DNA of 64,000 bases, from assembly GCA_965232165.1 (NCBI GenBank), contig CBDDOY010000001.1, positions 2,057,360-2,121,359 of the forward strand, written 5' to 3'. Made by a program: the position numbers and the translations under genes. The notes below the pieces were generated by a model. That model had not been told where the DNA came from. It was given only the letters and a program-made list of their open reading frames with translations, and searched no databases. The stretch's first letter is position 1. Each line of letters opens with the position of its first letter. Shown here one piece after another: positions 45,190 to 54,681 of the stretch. The DNA comes from UBA2779 sp965232165 (GTDB lineage: Bacteria; Spirochaetota; Spirochaetia; DSM-2461).

Positions 45190-46632
45190 ATGGATTACAC
45201 TATACAGAATTTTATTCATGGTTCGTTTCAAGCTGGAACAGGCGAACAGCGGGAACTCATATCCCCGCTCAATGAATCAACCCTGGGATGCTTTCGCGAT
45301 TCCACTGTGGATGATGTTCAGAAAGCCATAGAGATTGCAAAGAAAGCGCAGAAGGCTTGGGGAGCTTTGACAACCAGGACTCGGGTAGAGGTTCATTATG
45401 CCTATCGCTCACTCTTAAAAAAACGTCGGGATGAACTGGCGGAAATATGCCATCTGGAGAACGGAAAAACAATGGATGAAGCACGCGCGGGTGTCGATAA
45501 AGCCATTGAACTTACCGATTTTGCGTGTTCAATGCCTCAGATGATCTCTGGCAAAGCGCAGGAAGTGAGTCTGGGTATTGAATGTAAATTCCTGCGTGTC
45601 CCTCTGGGAGCAGTGGCTTCAATAGCGCCGTTTAATTTTCCTGTCATGGTTCCCCATTGGACGGTTCCCAATGCTCTCGCGGTGGGGAATGCCATGATTC
45701 TCAAGCCATCGGAATTTACTCCCATTTCAGCGCTGCGCAGCGCTGAGTTGTGGAAGGAAGCAGGTCTTCCCGATGGTCTTCTCAATGTAGTGCTTGGTAC
45801 TCGAGAAGTCGTGGAAGAGCTTTGTGATAATGAGGGCATTAAGGCTTTGACCTTTGTGGGTTCCACATCGGTGGCGCAGTTGGTATATAGACGTGCGTCA
45901 CAAAACTTGAAACGAGTGCGAACCTTTGGCGGGGCCAAAAATTACCTCTTGATAGCCGAGGATGCCCATCCTCTTTGTGTGCGTGATATCATGGCTTCTT
46001 TCTGTGGAATGGCAGGGCAGCGCTGTATGGCTGCTTCGGTCTTCCTTGAAGTAGGGAATGCACAGGAAATTATTGAAGGTGTCATGACTGCTGCACGCAG
46101 GATTGTGCCCGGCAAAGATTTCCCGCCGCTCATTCATGCTGCAGCACGAGATAAAATTTTGACATATCTTGATAATGCCAATAAAGAAGGGGCCAAAATA
46201 ATACTTGATGGCCGTGAATTTCCTGTTCCGGAAAAGGGCTGCTATATTGGTCCCAGCATCATAGATTGGCGTGGGATCGAAGAAAGAATGCCTATGGAGG
46301 AAGTCTTTGGACCTGTCCTGGAGATTCTCCATGCAGACACTTTGAGTCAGGCTATACAGTTACAGAATCGCACCCCCTACGGAAATGCAGCGTCTATTTT
46401 TACACAAAGTGGACGGGTAGCCCATGATGCGATGAGGGGAGTTCGCTCAGGAATGAAGGGAGTGAATATTGGAATTCCCGTGCCTCGTGAGCCCTTTTCC
46501 TTTGGCGGTATAGCGCATTCACGTTTTGGTGAAGGTGGAATTACGGGATGGTCCAATGTGGAATTTTTTACTGACAGTGTTAAAATTACAACAAAGTGGA
46601 ATCCTGAAGATAAACGGGATTGGATGAGCTGA
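45190..46632 (+). CDS. iolA: Methylmalonate-semialdehyde dehydrogenase (CoA-acylating)
   Basis: 480 residues, aldehyde dehydrogenase superfamily. It carries the active-site Cys in GMAGQRCMAASVF, the family's FNFPVMVPHWTVPNALAVGN, and the C-terminal REPFSFGGIAHSRFGEGGITGW. In inositol catabolism it converts malonate semialdehyde to acetyl-CoA. AAAGGAG precedes the ATG. Confidence 0.95.
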   Translation: MDYTIQNFIHGSFQAGTGEQRELISPLNESTLGCFRDSTVDDVQKAIEIAKKAQKAWGALTTRTRVEVHYAYRSLLKKRRDELAEICHLENGKTMDEARAGVDKAIELTDFACSMPQMISGKAQEVSLGIECKFLRVPLGAVASIAPFNFPVMVPHWTVPNALAVGNAMILKPSEFTPISALRSAELWKEAGLPDGLLNVVLGTREVVEELCDNEGIKALTFVGSTSVAQLVYRRASQNLKRVRTFGGAKNYLLIAEDAHPLCVRDIMASFCGMAGQRCMAASVFLEVGNAQEIIEGVMTAARRIVPGKDFPPLIHAAARDKILTYLDNANKEGAKIILDGREFPVPEKGCYIGPSIIDWRGIEERMPMEEVFGPVLEILHADTLSQAIQLQNRTPYGNAASIFTQSGRVAHDAMRGVRSGMKGVNIGIPVPREPFSFGGIAHSRFGEGGITGWSNVEFFTDSVKITTKWNPEDKRDWMS

Positions 46633-46649
46633 AGAGGAAAGAAAAAACT

Positions 46650-48512
46650 ATGAAAACAGCAACGCTGACAATGGCACAAGCACTTGTTAAATTTCTTGAC
46701 AGGCAGTACATATCGCTGGATGGAGTAGAGTATAAATTCGTGGAAGGAATGGTGGGTATTTTTGGGCACGGCAGTGTTCTTGGCCTCGGAGAGGCCTTGC
46801 AGTCAGGGGGACTGCGCTATTATCGTTCCAATAATGAGCAGGGTGCAGGGCACATGGCAATAGGGTTTTCCAAGCAGCATAACAGAAAAAAAATACTCTG
46901 TGCCTTTAGTTCCATAGGTCCTGGAGCGATGAACATGCTTACCGCTGCTGCCACAGCCACGGCAAACCGCATTCCCGTTCTCTTTTTGCCCGGTGATATT
47001 TTTGCCAGTCGGCAGCCGGATCCTGTCTTGCAGCAGATAGAGCAGGAGTATGATTATTCCATAAGCAGCAATGATGCCTTTCGTCCGCTTAGTAAATATT
47101 GGGATAGGATAGTGCGTCCAGAGCAGCTTATGACGGCGGCCATAAATGCAATGCGTGTACTGTGTGATCCTGCAGCTACAGGGGCGGTTACCCTTTCTCT
47201 TCCTCAAGACACGGTGGCCGAGGTTTATGACTATCCCCTCGATTTCCTGGAAAAAAGAGTTCATGTAATACAGCGCAGGCCTTTATTTCCCGGTGCAGCA
47301 AAAGAAATATGCGCTCTTATAGCTCGTCATAAAAAACCCCTTATACTTTGCGGGGGAGGAGTACGCTATTCTGAGGCATGGGAAGAACTGCTGTTATTTG
47401 CTGAGAAACATCGTATTCCTGTTGCTGAGACGCAATCGGGGAAGGGTTTGTTACCGTGGGATCATCCACTCAACCTGGGGGGGCTGGGTACCACAGGGAC
47501 CCTTGCGGCAAACCGTGTTGCATCGGAGGCGGACTGCCTTATTGCGGTAGGGACACGATTAAATGATTTCCATACAGCGTCAAAATGGGCATTCCGAAAC
47601 CCAGAGCTGCGAGTCATAGGAATAAATGTGAATGGAATGGATGCGACAAAACTTAATGCAGAGCCCTACTATGCCGATGCAAAGCTGGCGCTAAGGGAGC
47701 TTAATGCTGAGCAGGATGCCTGTACCGTATCCCATGACACTGAAAATGCAATTCAGGATATACAGAGCAGGTGGCGTAAGGAGGCGGATAGACTCTATTC
47801 CCTGAAAAGTGAAACCAGTGGCATGTTTACGCAGACACGTGCATTGGGAATTCTGAATGAAAAATCGGATAAAAATGCCATTATAGTCAGTGCATCAGGA
47901 AGTTTGCCCTCTGATTTAGAAAGACTGTGGCGCACACGTGCAAGACTGGGTTATCATTTAGAATACGCGTATTCCTGCATGGGTTACGAGATTGCAGGAG
48001 CAATTGGCACCAGGTTAGCTGATCCCGACAGGCCGGTATGGGCTGTATTGGGAGACGGGGCTTATCTTATGTATCATCAGGAATTGGTAATGGCAGTTGA
48101 GGAAGGTCTGCACATCAATATTTTCCTGGTTGATAACCATGGGTGGCAGTGCATAGATAATTTACAGACAGGGCAGGGAATACCGCGATTTGGTTGTGAA
48201 CTTCGCATGAGAAATCCTTCAGGAGGTCAATTGGATGGCGGCTACGTGCCCATAGACTTTGTTAAGAATGCTCAGTCTTACGGCTGTGATGCCCAGAAGG
48301 CAGATACGGAAGAGGAACTGGAACAGGCCATTATAAATGCGGAGAAAAGCAATAGCTGCTCCCTTGTTTTGGTGGAATGCGTGCCCAAGTCCATGAGTGA
48401 TGGATATGAGACCTGGTGGCGGGCAGGAACCCCTGAAAAATCCATCCATGCCTCTGTAGAGCAGGCTGCCAGGGTTATGAAAGAACATATTGATGAAGCA
48501 CGGAAGTTCTAG
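46650..48512 (+). CDS. iolD: 3D-(3,5/4)-trihydroxycyclohexane-1,2-dione hydrolase
   Basis: 620 residues, thiamine-diphosphate enzyme opening the inositol ring. GHGSVLGLGEAL and the catalytic Glu in YYRSNNEQGAGHMA lie in the N-terminal domain. The C-terminal ThDP motif runs from GDGAYLMYHQELVMAV to FLVDNHGWQCIDN, and the end carries TWWRAGTPE. The ATG at 46650 (GAAGAGG upstream) is chosen. The frame opens at 46620, overlapping iolA. Confidence 0.95.
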   Translation: MKTATLTMAQALVKFLDRQYISLDGVEYKFVEGMVGIFGHGSVLGLGEALQSGGLRYYRSNNEQGAGHMAIGFSKQHNRKKILCAFSSIGPGAMNMLTAAATATANRIPVLFLPGDIFASRQPDPVLQQIEQEYDYSISSNDAFRPLSKYWDRIVRPEQLMTAAINAMRVLCDPAATGAVTLSLPQDTVAEVYDYPLDFLEKRVHVIQRRPLFPGAAKEICALIARHKKPLILCGGGVRYSEAWEELLLFAEKHRIPVAETQSGKGLLPWDHPLNLGGLGTTGTLAANRVASEADCLIAVGTRLNDFHTASKWAFRNPELRVIGINVNGMDATKLNAEPYYADAKLALRELNAEQDACTVSHDTENAIQDIQSRWRKEADRLYSLKSETSGMFTQTRALGILNEKSDKNAIIVSASGSLPSDLERLWRTRARLGYHLEYAYSCMGYEIAGAIGTRLADPDRPVWAVLGDGAYLMYHQELVMAVEEGLHINIFLVDNHGWQCIDNLQTGQGIPRFGCELRMRNPSGGQLDGGYVPIDFVKNAQSYGCDAQKADTEEELEQAIINAEKSNSCSLVLVECVPKSMSDGYETWWRAGTPEKSIHASVEQAARVMKEHIDEARKF

Positions 48513-48537
48513 GCTGCCGGAGCTACAGGATGTACTG

Positions 48538-49542
48538 ATGAAAAATTTTGTGCCTGATCTTACAAAAAAAAGATTCCACTGCATAACTGTGGGAAGGGCC
48601 AATCTTGATTTGTATCCACCAGTGGGGTTGCGTCTTGATACCACCCGTTCTTATGATGTGTTTGTGGGAGGAACCCCAGCGAACGTAGCCGTCGGATTGG
48701 CCCGCTTAGGCCTGCAGGTCAGTATCATTACACGAGTTATGCATGACAGGCATGGAACTTTTGTGGTGAACTATCTTTCTCGGCAAGGTGTCAATGTGGA
48801 ACAGGTGCAGTATGATTCCAGTTCTGCTAAAACATCCCTGGCCTTTGCAGAGAGAAGACCTGATGCAGATACGATTATGTATCGGAATAATGCAGCGGAC
48901 CTCCTCCTTGAGCCTCAGGATATCAATCCGGAGTTCATAGAGCTTGCTGCTTCAGTTTTTGTCAGTGGCACCGCCCTGGCGGTGAATCCATCCCGCTCCG
49001 CAGTGCATACTATTCTGCGCCATGCACACAAGTTTTCCCTGCTCCGCATATTGGATATTGATTACAGACCTTATGGCTGGGAATCCCCTGAGCATGCAAG
49101 CCGAGCCCTTGTTGAGGCGGCTGCATACTGTGATATCATTATTGGAACCCAGGAAGAATATGCCATTGCACTGGGTTGTCGTTCAGCACAGGAGCTTGAT
49201 GATGCGGAGTGTGCCGAGTATTTTTTCAAGAGAGAAGCATCTCTTGTTATTATAAAAAAAGGAAAAGAAGGCTCCCGCTGTTTTTATAAGGATAATCAGG
49301 ATTTGACTTTTCTTGATGGTCCCGTTTTTCCAGTCAAAATGCTTAAGCCCTATGGCGCGGGTGATGCCTTTGCCAGCGCAATGCTGGGCTATCTGCTGAA
49401 AGGGGAGTCTCTTTCTCATGCATTAAGAGCCGGAGCCGCATCAGCAAGTATCAGTATTTCAGGGTATTCCTGTACCGAGTCCCTGCCCAGTGCACAGGAA
49501 TTGGAACAATTTATTGCACAGAAAGAACAAGAAGATTCTTAA
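48538..49542 (+). CDS. iolC: 5-dehydro-2-deoxygluconokinase
   Basis: 334 residues, PfkB/ribokinase family, phosphorylating 2-deoxy-5-keto-gluconate. The N-terminal TVGRANLDLYPP is IolC-like, FVGGTPANVAVGLARLGLQ is the substrate loop, and LKPYGAGDAFASAMLGYLL contains the catalytic GAGD motif. ATG 48538 with CAGGA upstream is preferred; ATG 48493, within the iolD 3' end, would add 15 residues. The C-terminus is shorter than in two-domain IolC proteins that carry an aldolase-like DUF2090 part. Confidence 0.93.
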   Translation: MKNFVPDLTKKRFHCITVGRANLDLYPPVGLRLDTTRSYDVFVGGTPANVAVGLARLGLQVSIITRVMHDRHGTFVVNYLSRQGVNVEQVQYDSSSAKTSLAFAERRPDADTIMYRNNAADLLLEPQDINPEFIELAASVFVSGTALAVNPSRSAVHTILRHAHKFSLLRILDIDYRPYGWESPEHASRALVEAAAYCDIIIGTQEEYAIALGCRSAQELDDAECAEYFFKREASLVIIKKGKEGSRCFYKDNQDLTFLDGPVFPVKMLKPYGAGDAFASAMLGYLLKGESLSHALRAGAASASISISGYSCTESLPSAQELEQFIAQKEQEDS

Positions 49543-49551
49543 AGGAGTTAT

Positions 49552-50436
49552 ATGCCATATCATATTCCATACTACGATAATAAGAACAAAGCCATAGTAG
49601 ATCCTCGCTCCACTAGGATGCATGTGCTTCAGAGGACATATTTCAATCGTGTTGTTTTGAAAAAAGGGATGCAGTTTTCTCACGAGATTCAGGGTTATGA
49701 GAGCTGTATTACTGTCGCACGGGGTCAGTGTGATTTTTTTATAAGCAAAACTTCCGAACGCAGAGCAGCACTTACGGAATGCACATTTTCACAGATAGGA
49801 AGGCGCAGGGAGCTTTTTGAAGGGAAGCCGGATTCGGTTTATGTTCCTTTGCATACTGCAGCTCAATGCCATTGCCTCAGCGATGAGGCTGAGCTGTATA
49901 TTGCCGGAGGGCTGGCAACACAGGAATATGATACCTTTCGGGTGTCTCCTGATGAAGTGGATACGGTGCAGTATGGCAGTGATGAGACTAAGACACATAG
50001 GAAGATACATCATATACTTGGGCAGAAGCAGGAGGGAAAAGTGGATAAGCTTCTGCTGAGTGAGCTATTTACCGTGGGAGCAGGGGGCTGGTCTGGATTT
50101 CCTCCGCATAAGCACCATGTCGATCGCATGCCTCTTGAATCGGATCATGAAGAAATTTACCTCTTCAAGTTTCGCCCTTCGTCTGGATTCGGCGCACAAT
50201 TTACCTATGCAAATGACGATGACTTCGGTCCTGTTTATCATATCAAGGATAACTCAGTTATACTTCTGGATAACAGCTATCATCCTGTTGTGGCTGCCCC
50301 TGGATACGAGATGTATTATTTCACCATATTAGTGGGGAAAACACAGCGGGCATTAACGCAGTATTTTCATCCCGATCACAGCTATCAGCTTAAAACAATT
50401 CCAGGTATTATGGATATGATACAAAAATTTAAGTAG
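49552..50436 (+). CDS. iolB: Second 5-deoxy-glucuronate isomerase-like protein
   Basis: 294 residues, IolB family, with cupin metal motif WSGFPPHKHHVDRMPLESDHEE and the second His in YHPVVAAPGYEMYYFTIL. It is not closely similar to the first copy at 37580, so it is a divergent paralogue, not a recent duplication. AAAGGAG precedes the ATG. It may handle a different stereoisomer or be the main enzyme while the first has diverged. Confidence 0.9.
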   Translation: MPYHIPYYDNKNKAIVDPRSTRMHVLQRTYFNRVVLKKGMQFSHEIQGYESCITVARGQCDFFISKTSERRAALTECTFSQIGRRRELFEGKPDSVYVPLHTAAQCHCLSDEAELYIAGGLATQEYDTFRVSPDEVDTVQYGSDETKTHRKIHHILGQKQEGKVDKLLLSELFTVGAGGWSGFPPHKHHVDRMPLESDHEEIYLFKFRPSSGFGAQFTYANDDDFGPVYHIKDNSVILLDNSYHPVVAAPGYEMYYFTILVGKTQRALTQYFHPDHSYQLKTIPGIMDMIQKFK

Positions 50437-50450
50437 GCTAAGGTTCATTG

Positions 50451-51344
50451 ATGCAATTTGCAATGCACGGCATGATAACCTTATATTCCAATATTCTCAG
50501 CGACATTCGTACAGCCGCGCAGGCAGGTTATGATGGCATTGAGCTTCATACAGAAAAACTGTGGCGCTATTTGAACAGTGGATGCACAGCAGAAGGTATT
50601 GCTGAAGCATTGAAAAAACAGAATTTGCAGGTCTCTGCTATTGACATTATTGGAAATGTAGAAGCGCCTGATCGTGAAGGAAAGAAGAAATTACAGCAAC
50701 AGGCAAGGGTGCTTTCCATTCTTGCTTCTCAGATAGGGGCCGAGTGTATTCAGCTCAATGCATTCACGGCCCTGGATGGACTCACCTTAGAGGAGAATTT
50801 GCACATCACTGCACGGAATATCAAGGAGCTTGTACAAATTGGAGCCGAACATGGCATTCGTTTTCAGTACGAGGGAGCTGCCTGGACTCCCATACACAGT
50901 GTCAGCGCTTGTCTGGAACTGGTGGACAGGGTTGGAGAAGATAACTTTGGACTGGTGCTGGACTTCTGGCACTTATGGGCCGGCAGATCCACAACACCTG
51001 AGGAAGTCGCAAAAATAGATAAAAACCTTATATTCGGAATACACTGTTCTGGAGGCATTCGTCCACAGCTTTTACCTGATGCTGCAGTAGACTGGAAAGA
51101 TGAACGGGAGTATCGTGGCCATTTTCCTCTTCCGGTGCCGGATCGCTTCCCCTTTGTGCGTCCTGAAGCCGTGACCACCGAGAATGCCGATCTTCTTCCA
51201 GTTCAGGACTGGGTGCATGCTGTTTGTGCTACTGGCTACGATGGCTGGGTTTCTGGCGAGTTTCTCAATGACAGTTTATGGGAATTGGACAGTTTTGAGT
51301 GCATCTGCATTATGCGAAAGCAGCTTCAGGACTTGTTTAACTGA
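50451..51344 (+). CDS. Sugar isomerase/epimerase-like TIM-barrel protein (IolE/IolI type)
   Basis: 297 residues. It has a xylose-isomerase-like barrel with GYDGIELHTE near the start, FQYEGAAWTP, NFGLVLDFWHLWAGRS and FGIHCSGGIRP carrying probable metal ligands, and a C-terminal GYDGWVSGEFL. In inositol clusters such proteins act as inosose isomerases or dehydratases (IolI, IolH, IolE). The exact reaction cannot be read from the sequence. ATG 50451 is preferred to TTG 50448. Confidence 0.85.
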   Translation: MQFAMHGMITLYSNILSDIRTAAQAGYDGIELHTEKLWRYLNSGCTAEGIAEALKKQNLQVSAIDIIGNVEAPDREGKKKLQQQARVLSILASQIGAECIQLNAFTALDGLTLEENLHITARNIKELVQIGAEHGIRFQYEGAAWTPIHSVSACLELVDRVGEDNFGLVLDFWHLWAGRSTTPEEVAKIDKNLIFGIHCSGGIRPQLLPDAAVDWKDEREYRGHFPLPVPDRFPFVRPEAVTTENADLLPVQDWVHAVCATGYDGWVSGEFLNDSLWELDSFECICIMRKQLQDLFN

Positions 51345-51395
51345 TTATGAGGCTGATGTTTTTAATGAAGAAAAAGGATAAAAGAGAGTAAGATT

Positions 51396-52424
51396 GTGGA
51401 ACAGGTAAAAATCGGCATTGCCGGGCTTGGCAGATTGGGGAAGTGCCATGCAAGGAATTTAATGAATACCAGAGGAGCGGTTCCTTGTGCTGTATGCAGT
51501 ATTATTGAAGAGGAACTGCAATGGGCTCGGGAAAATCTTAGTGAAAAACTGGAATGCTATCTTAGCTATGAAGACATGTTGAAAAAGGCTGATATAGATG
51601 CGGTATTCATTGTAACAAGCAGTTCGATGCATATACAGCAGATTATTCAGGGTTTTGAGGCAGGAAAACATGTTTTTTGTGAGAAACCACTGGATTGCAG
51701 CGTGAAAAAATGTCGTTCGGTATTGGATATCATACGGAATTACGCACGGGAAAAGGTTTTTCAGATGGGCTTTGTGAGACGATTTGATTCTGCATATGTT
51801 TACGCTAAGAAGCGTATTGAAGAAGGGGCAATAGGAAAGCCGTTTTTGATGCACTCCCGTACTGCAGATCATGACGATTTTGCTGCATTTCAAGTGAATT
51901 ATGTAAAAGCAGGCGGAGGAATTTTTCATGATATGAATGTCCATGATATTGACCTGGCACGCTGGTATCTTGGGTCCGAGGTTAACCGGGTTTACGCAGT
52001 AGGGGGCAGTTATGTCCATAAGGATTTTGAAAAGGTACAGGATGCTGATAACACCATGGGAACCTGTGAATTTGAAGATGGCTCACTGGCATTTATTTCC
52101 GCGTCCCGCACTGCTTTTCATGGTCACGATACGCGAGCTGAAATACAGGGAACAAAAGGAATAATACGAATTGGTTATACCTCCTCCGTTTCCGATGTCG
52201 AGATTTTGGACAGCAATGGAGTACGAAGAGAAGGTGTCCATACCTTCTTTGACAGATTTGAGGACGCTTTTAAGCGTGAGGCGCAGTTTTATATTGATTC
52301 TATACTGGGAAAGGAGAAAGTTCATATTACTGTTGATGACGCCTTTCAGGCTACATTGGTTGCGGAGGCATTGAGCCGATCCTTTAAGGAAAAGAGAGTG
52401 ATTGAAACTTCAGGCAACCTCTAA
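51396..52424 (+). CDS. Second Gfo/Idh/MocA-family dehydrogenase, last gene of the inositol cluster
   Basis: 342 residues, GTG start (TTG two bases earlier is out of frame). GIAGLGRLGKCHARNL binds NAD(P). HVFCEKPLDC is the catalytic-Lys motif, and the FHDMNVHDIDLARWYLG segment carries the catalytic Asp/His. Probably a second inositol or scyllo-inositol dehydrogenase. The stop codon lies inside the MITE end (AACCTCTAA): the last residues GNL and the TAA are supplied by the repeat, so the original C-terminus has been altered. Confidence 0.9.
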   Translation: MEQVKIGIAGLGRLGKCHARNLMNTRGAVPCAVCSIIEEELQWARENLSEKLECYLSYEDMLKKADIDAVFIVTSSSMHIQQIIQGFEAGKHVFCEKPLDCSVKKCRSVLDIIRNYAREKVFQMGFVRRFDSAYVYAKKRIEEGAIGKPFLMHSRTADHDDFAAFQVNYVKAGGGIFHDMNVHDIDLARWYLGSEVNRVYAVGGSYVHKDFEKVQDADNTMGTCEFEDGSLAFISASRTAFHGHDTRAEIQGTKGIIRIGYTSSVSDVEILDSNGVRREGVHTFFDRFEDAFKREAQFYIDSILGKEKVHITVDDAFQATLVAEALSRSFKEKRVIETSGNL

Positions 52425-52547
52425 AAACCCCCTGAATCATCCAAACCTGGGTTCCGAAAGAAACCTGGAACTGTTATACTGATTAGCATGAAAAAAAGGA
52501 CGTTTTCCCGATTCAAGGGTTGCAAAACTATTTTTTTAGAGCTACCC
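52412..52547. repeat. MITE-C copy 1 carrying an outward promoter
   Basis: 136 bp, ends like MITE-A (GGCAACCTCTAAAAACC and TTTTTTTAGAGCTACCC) but with a different interior. Inside is TTCCGA (52452-52457), 17 bases, TATACT (52475-52480), pointing towards the lipoprotein gene 90 bases on. The same block precedes the second lipoprotein gene. Confidence 0.75.
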
Positions 52548-52567
52548 TATAGATTAAGGAGGAATAT

Positions 52568-54271
52568 ATGAAAAGTGGATTTTTAGTGTTTCTGGTTCTG
52601 TCGGCAGTCTTCGTACCGCTGTTGCTTTCCTGCGTCGGTGCAGAAAGTACCACGACCTATACGCTAACATTTAATAGCGGAGGAGGGAGCGCTGTGGCAT
52701 CCCAGAGTGTCGAATCAGGCGGGAAAGCGTCCCGTCCGGAAGATCCGCAGCGGGCAGGGTACAGCCTTGTAAACTGGTACGTCGATGACAGCTTTCAGAC
52801 CGTCTATGATTTCGAACAGTCGGTAACCGAAAGCATAACACTCTATGCTGCGTGGCTCCATGAATTGAAATCAGTTATAGTAAGCGGCACGGTACCTTCG
52901 GATCTGAGCAAATACGGCTCCCTTGTCCAGACTGTGCTTGAGCCCTATGCAGCCGGTGCCGCCATAGTAGCCAGGTATGTCTCTTCGCAAGGCAGTGGGG
53001 ACGCAAGCAGCTGGGCGAATGCCGCAGGAGACATAAAGACAACTATGGATAATATTGATGATGCGGGGGCAGACAAGATTTATCTTGTGCTGCTGGCGTC
53101 AGGAACACACATCCCGACTGACACCCTCGCAATGAAAAACCATGTGGCCATAGTCGGGGGATGGAATGAATGGGAACACACCGGCACGAGCACAATAAGC
53201 GGGGACAATGCAAGGGGTGTCTTTATTAACAGCGGTATAGACCAAACAGCCCTGCTCTATGGAGTAACAATTGCTAATGGGAAGTCGAGTAATGGCGGCG
53301 GAATGTATAATAACCATAACTCTTCGCCCACCCTGAGCCATGTCACGTTCTCCGGCAATACGGCAACCGGCGGCGGCGGCGGCGGAATGTATAACTTTAA
53401 CTCTTCGCCCACCCTGAGCCATGTCACGTTCTCCGGCAATACGGCAAGCAGCAGCGACGGCGGCGGAATGTATAACTTGATCTCTTCGCCCACCCTGAGC
53501 CATGTCACGTTCACCGGCAATGAGGCAAGCAGCAGCGGCGGCGGAATGTATAACAATAACTCTTCGCCCACCCTGAGCCATGTCACGTTCTCCAGCAATA
53601 CGGGAAACTACGGCGGCGGAATGTTTAACAATAACTCTTCGCCCACCCTGAGCCATGTCACGTTCACCGGCAATACGGGAAACTACGGCGGCGGCGGAAT
53701 GTATAACCGCAACAATTCAGCAAGCGGCCCCACCATCGTGAACTCGCTGTTCTGGAACAATGAAGGCGGCGCAACTCCAACAACCTTTGGCCAGCAGATC
53801 TACATGTACAATAATGGCAGTGCTGAGAACATGACCATCGCCTACAGCCTGGTGCAGAACGGGATAGAAGCGACTTCCGGCGCGGCTTCCGATGATAATG
53901 CGAATGACGGACTCGGTATTGGCGGCGGCACGAATTTGGTAACTGTGACTCAGGCCAATAATATCAATGGGGATCCCAAGCTGGCTGACGATTTGGCTGA
54001 TAACGGCGGGTTTGTGCAGACGATTGCGCTGCTGGAAAACAGTGCCGCAATCGACAAAGGCGTGTATGTGCGGCGGTCCGGAACGGTAGACAGTTTTACC
54101 TTCTACTACAGTGAGGATAGCACAAACTGGTTTACTGATTTGACTCTCAGCAGCTCTGCCTCTGAAACTCTTCCCGGAGATATAGACCTTACCGCAACCG
54201 ACGCGCGTGGCTACACGCGGAGCGGCCGTCCCGACATCGGCGCTTACGAGTACGGCGGTACTGCTCCTTAG
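52568..54271 (+). CDS. Surface lipoprotein with InlB-type repeat, beta-helix repeats and choice-of-anchor Q-like C-terminus (copy 1)
   Basis: 567 residues. The lipobox LLLSC is at about 18-22, so it is a lipoprotein. A Listeria-Bacteroides repeat (TYTLTFNSGGGSAVASQ to SITLYAAW) covers about 30-95. A right-handed beta-helix region follows, with five repeats of SSPTLSHVTFSGN separated by 8-12 Gly/Asn-rich residues (about 250-385). The C-terminal segment has PTIVNSLFWNN, NGGFVQTIALLENSAAIDKG and RPDIGAYEYGG, as in choice-of-anchor Q proteins. Likely an outer-surface protein in adhesion or variation. GGAGGAATAT precedes the ATG. Confidence 0.85.
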   Translation: MKSGFLVFLVLSAVFVPLLLSCVGAESTTTYTLTFNSGGGSAVASQSVESGGKASRPEDPQRAGYSLVNWYVDDSFQTVYDFEQSVTESITLYAAWLHELKSVIVSGTVPSDLSKYGSLVQTVLEPYAAGAAIVARYVSSQGSGDASSWANAAGDIKTTMDNIDDAGADKIYLVLLASGTHIPTDTLAMKNHVAIVGGWNEWEHTGTSTISGDNARGVFINSGIDQTALLYGVTIANGKSSNGGGMYNNHNSSPTLSHVTFSGNTATGGGGGGMYNFNSSPTLSHVTFSGNTASSSDGGGMYNLISSPTLSHVTFTGNEASSSGGGMYNNNSSPTLSHVTFSSNTGNYGGGMFNNNSSPTLSHVTFTGNTGNYGGGGMYNRNNSASGPTIVNSLFWNNEGGATPTTFGQQIYMYNNGSAENMTIAYSLVQNGIEATSGAASDDNANDGLGIGGGTNLVTVTQANNINGDPKLADDLADNGGFVQTIALLENSAAIDKGVYVRRSGTVDSFTFYYSEDSTNWFTDLTLSSSASETLPGDIDLTATDARGYTRSGRPDIGAYEYGGTAP

Positions 54272-54565
54272 AGGAGCACTGCAGAGCACCCATGGTGCTC
54301 AGCTTTGAAGGATATGCAGGCAGCCTCCATTGTGCGGATAGTGTCTGCGCCGGCAGAATCTGTTTCTGTCGGCGCAGAGTCGAAGCGTCCTTTGCGGTTG
54401 TATGTTTCGTACTGCGCCAGCCCGTGAGGGATATGCAAGGTGGCCGTGAGGCCGGTCTGCCAGGGGCATACCGGAACAATAGCGGAGCCTGGAGCGACAA
54501 AATGGAGTTGCCGGTAAAAGATTTTGCGGGTGGAAGCTATGCGGTCGGCTGGCCTTATCTGGAGG
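54272..54565. other. Conserved non-coding tail of the lipoprotein unit (copy 1)
   Basis: Contains GAGCACC-CAT-GGTGCTC (54284-54300) and a longer hairpin from CTGCGCCGGCAGA to TCTGTCGGCGCAG (about 54344-54376). Neither has a T run, so they are not plain terminators. Nearly identical to 56619-56911. A 97-codon frame across it is not protein-like. Confidence 0.55.
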
Positions 54566-54680
54566 TGGAATTATCCCCGATATGACGACAGTCAGTTAAG
54601 CCACACGTTCTAATTTATATTCTTCCGGGCTGTTATACCCCGGATAAGAATGACTTCTTTGTCGATTATAGAATATTTCC
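54566..54680 (-). mobile_element. IS3-family transposase 3' fragment and IS end (copy 1)
   Basis: The minus strand encodes EIFYNRQRSHSYPGYNSPEE and then YKLERVA before a stop at 54596, the usual C-terminus of IS3-group OrfB transposases. The probable IS terminus TGGAATTATCCCC starts at 54566. Everything upstream in the transposase is missing, replaced by MITE-C copy 2 at 54682. Confidence 0.8.
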
Positions 54681-54681
54681 A

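Noticed and set aside
53099..53656. Long minus-strand frame reading MAQGGRR-type repeats opposite the lipoprotein gene, and its twin at 55383-56222
   Set aside because: It is the complement of the codon-repetitive beta-helix region; no start context, and the repeats are explained by the plus-strand protein.
53320..53720. Possible CRISPR array, because of regular near-identical repeats
   Set aside because: The repeats are in frame inside a lipoprotein gene, vary in spacing by triplets, have no unique spacers of even length, and no cas genes are present.
54343..54377. Terminator after the lipoprotein gene
   Set aside because: A strong stem exists, but no run of T follows, so it is reported only as a hairpin in the conserved tail.
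54292..54585. 97-codon frame after the first lipoprotein gene, and the similar one at 56639
   Set aside because: Although it is conserved between the units, they are recent duplicates, so conservation is no evidence; the sequence is hairpin-rich and not protein-like.
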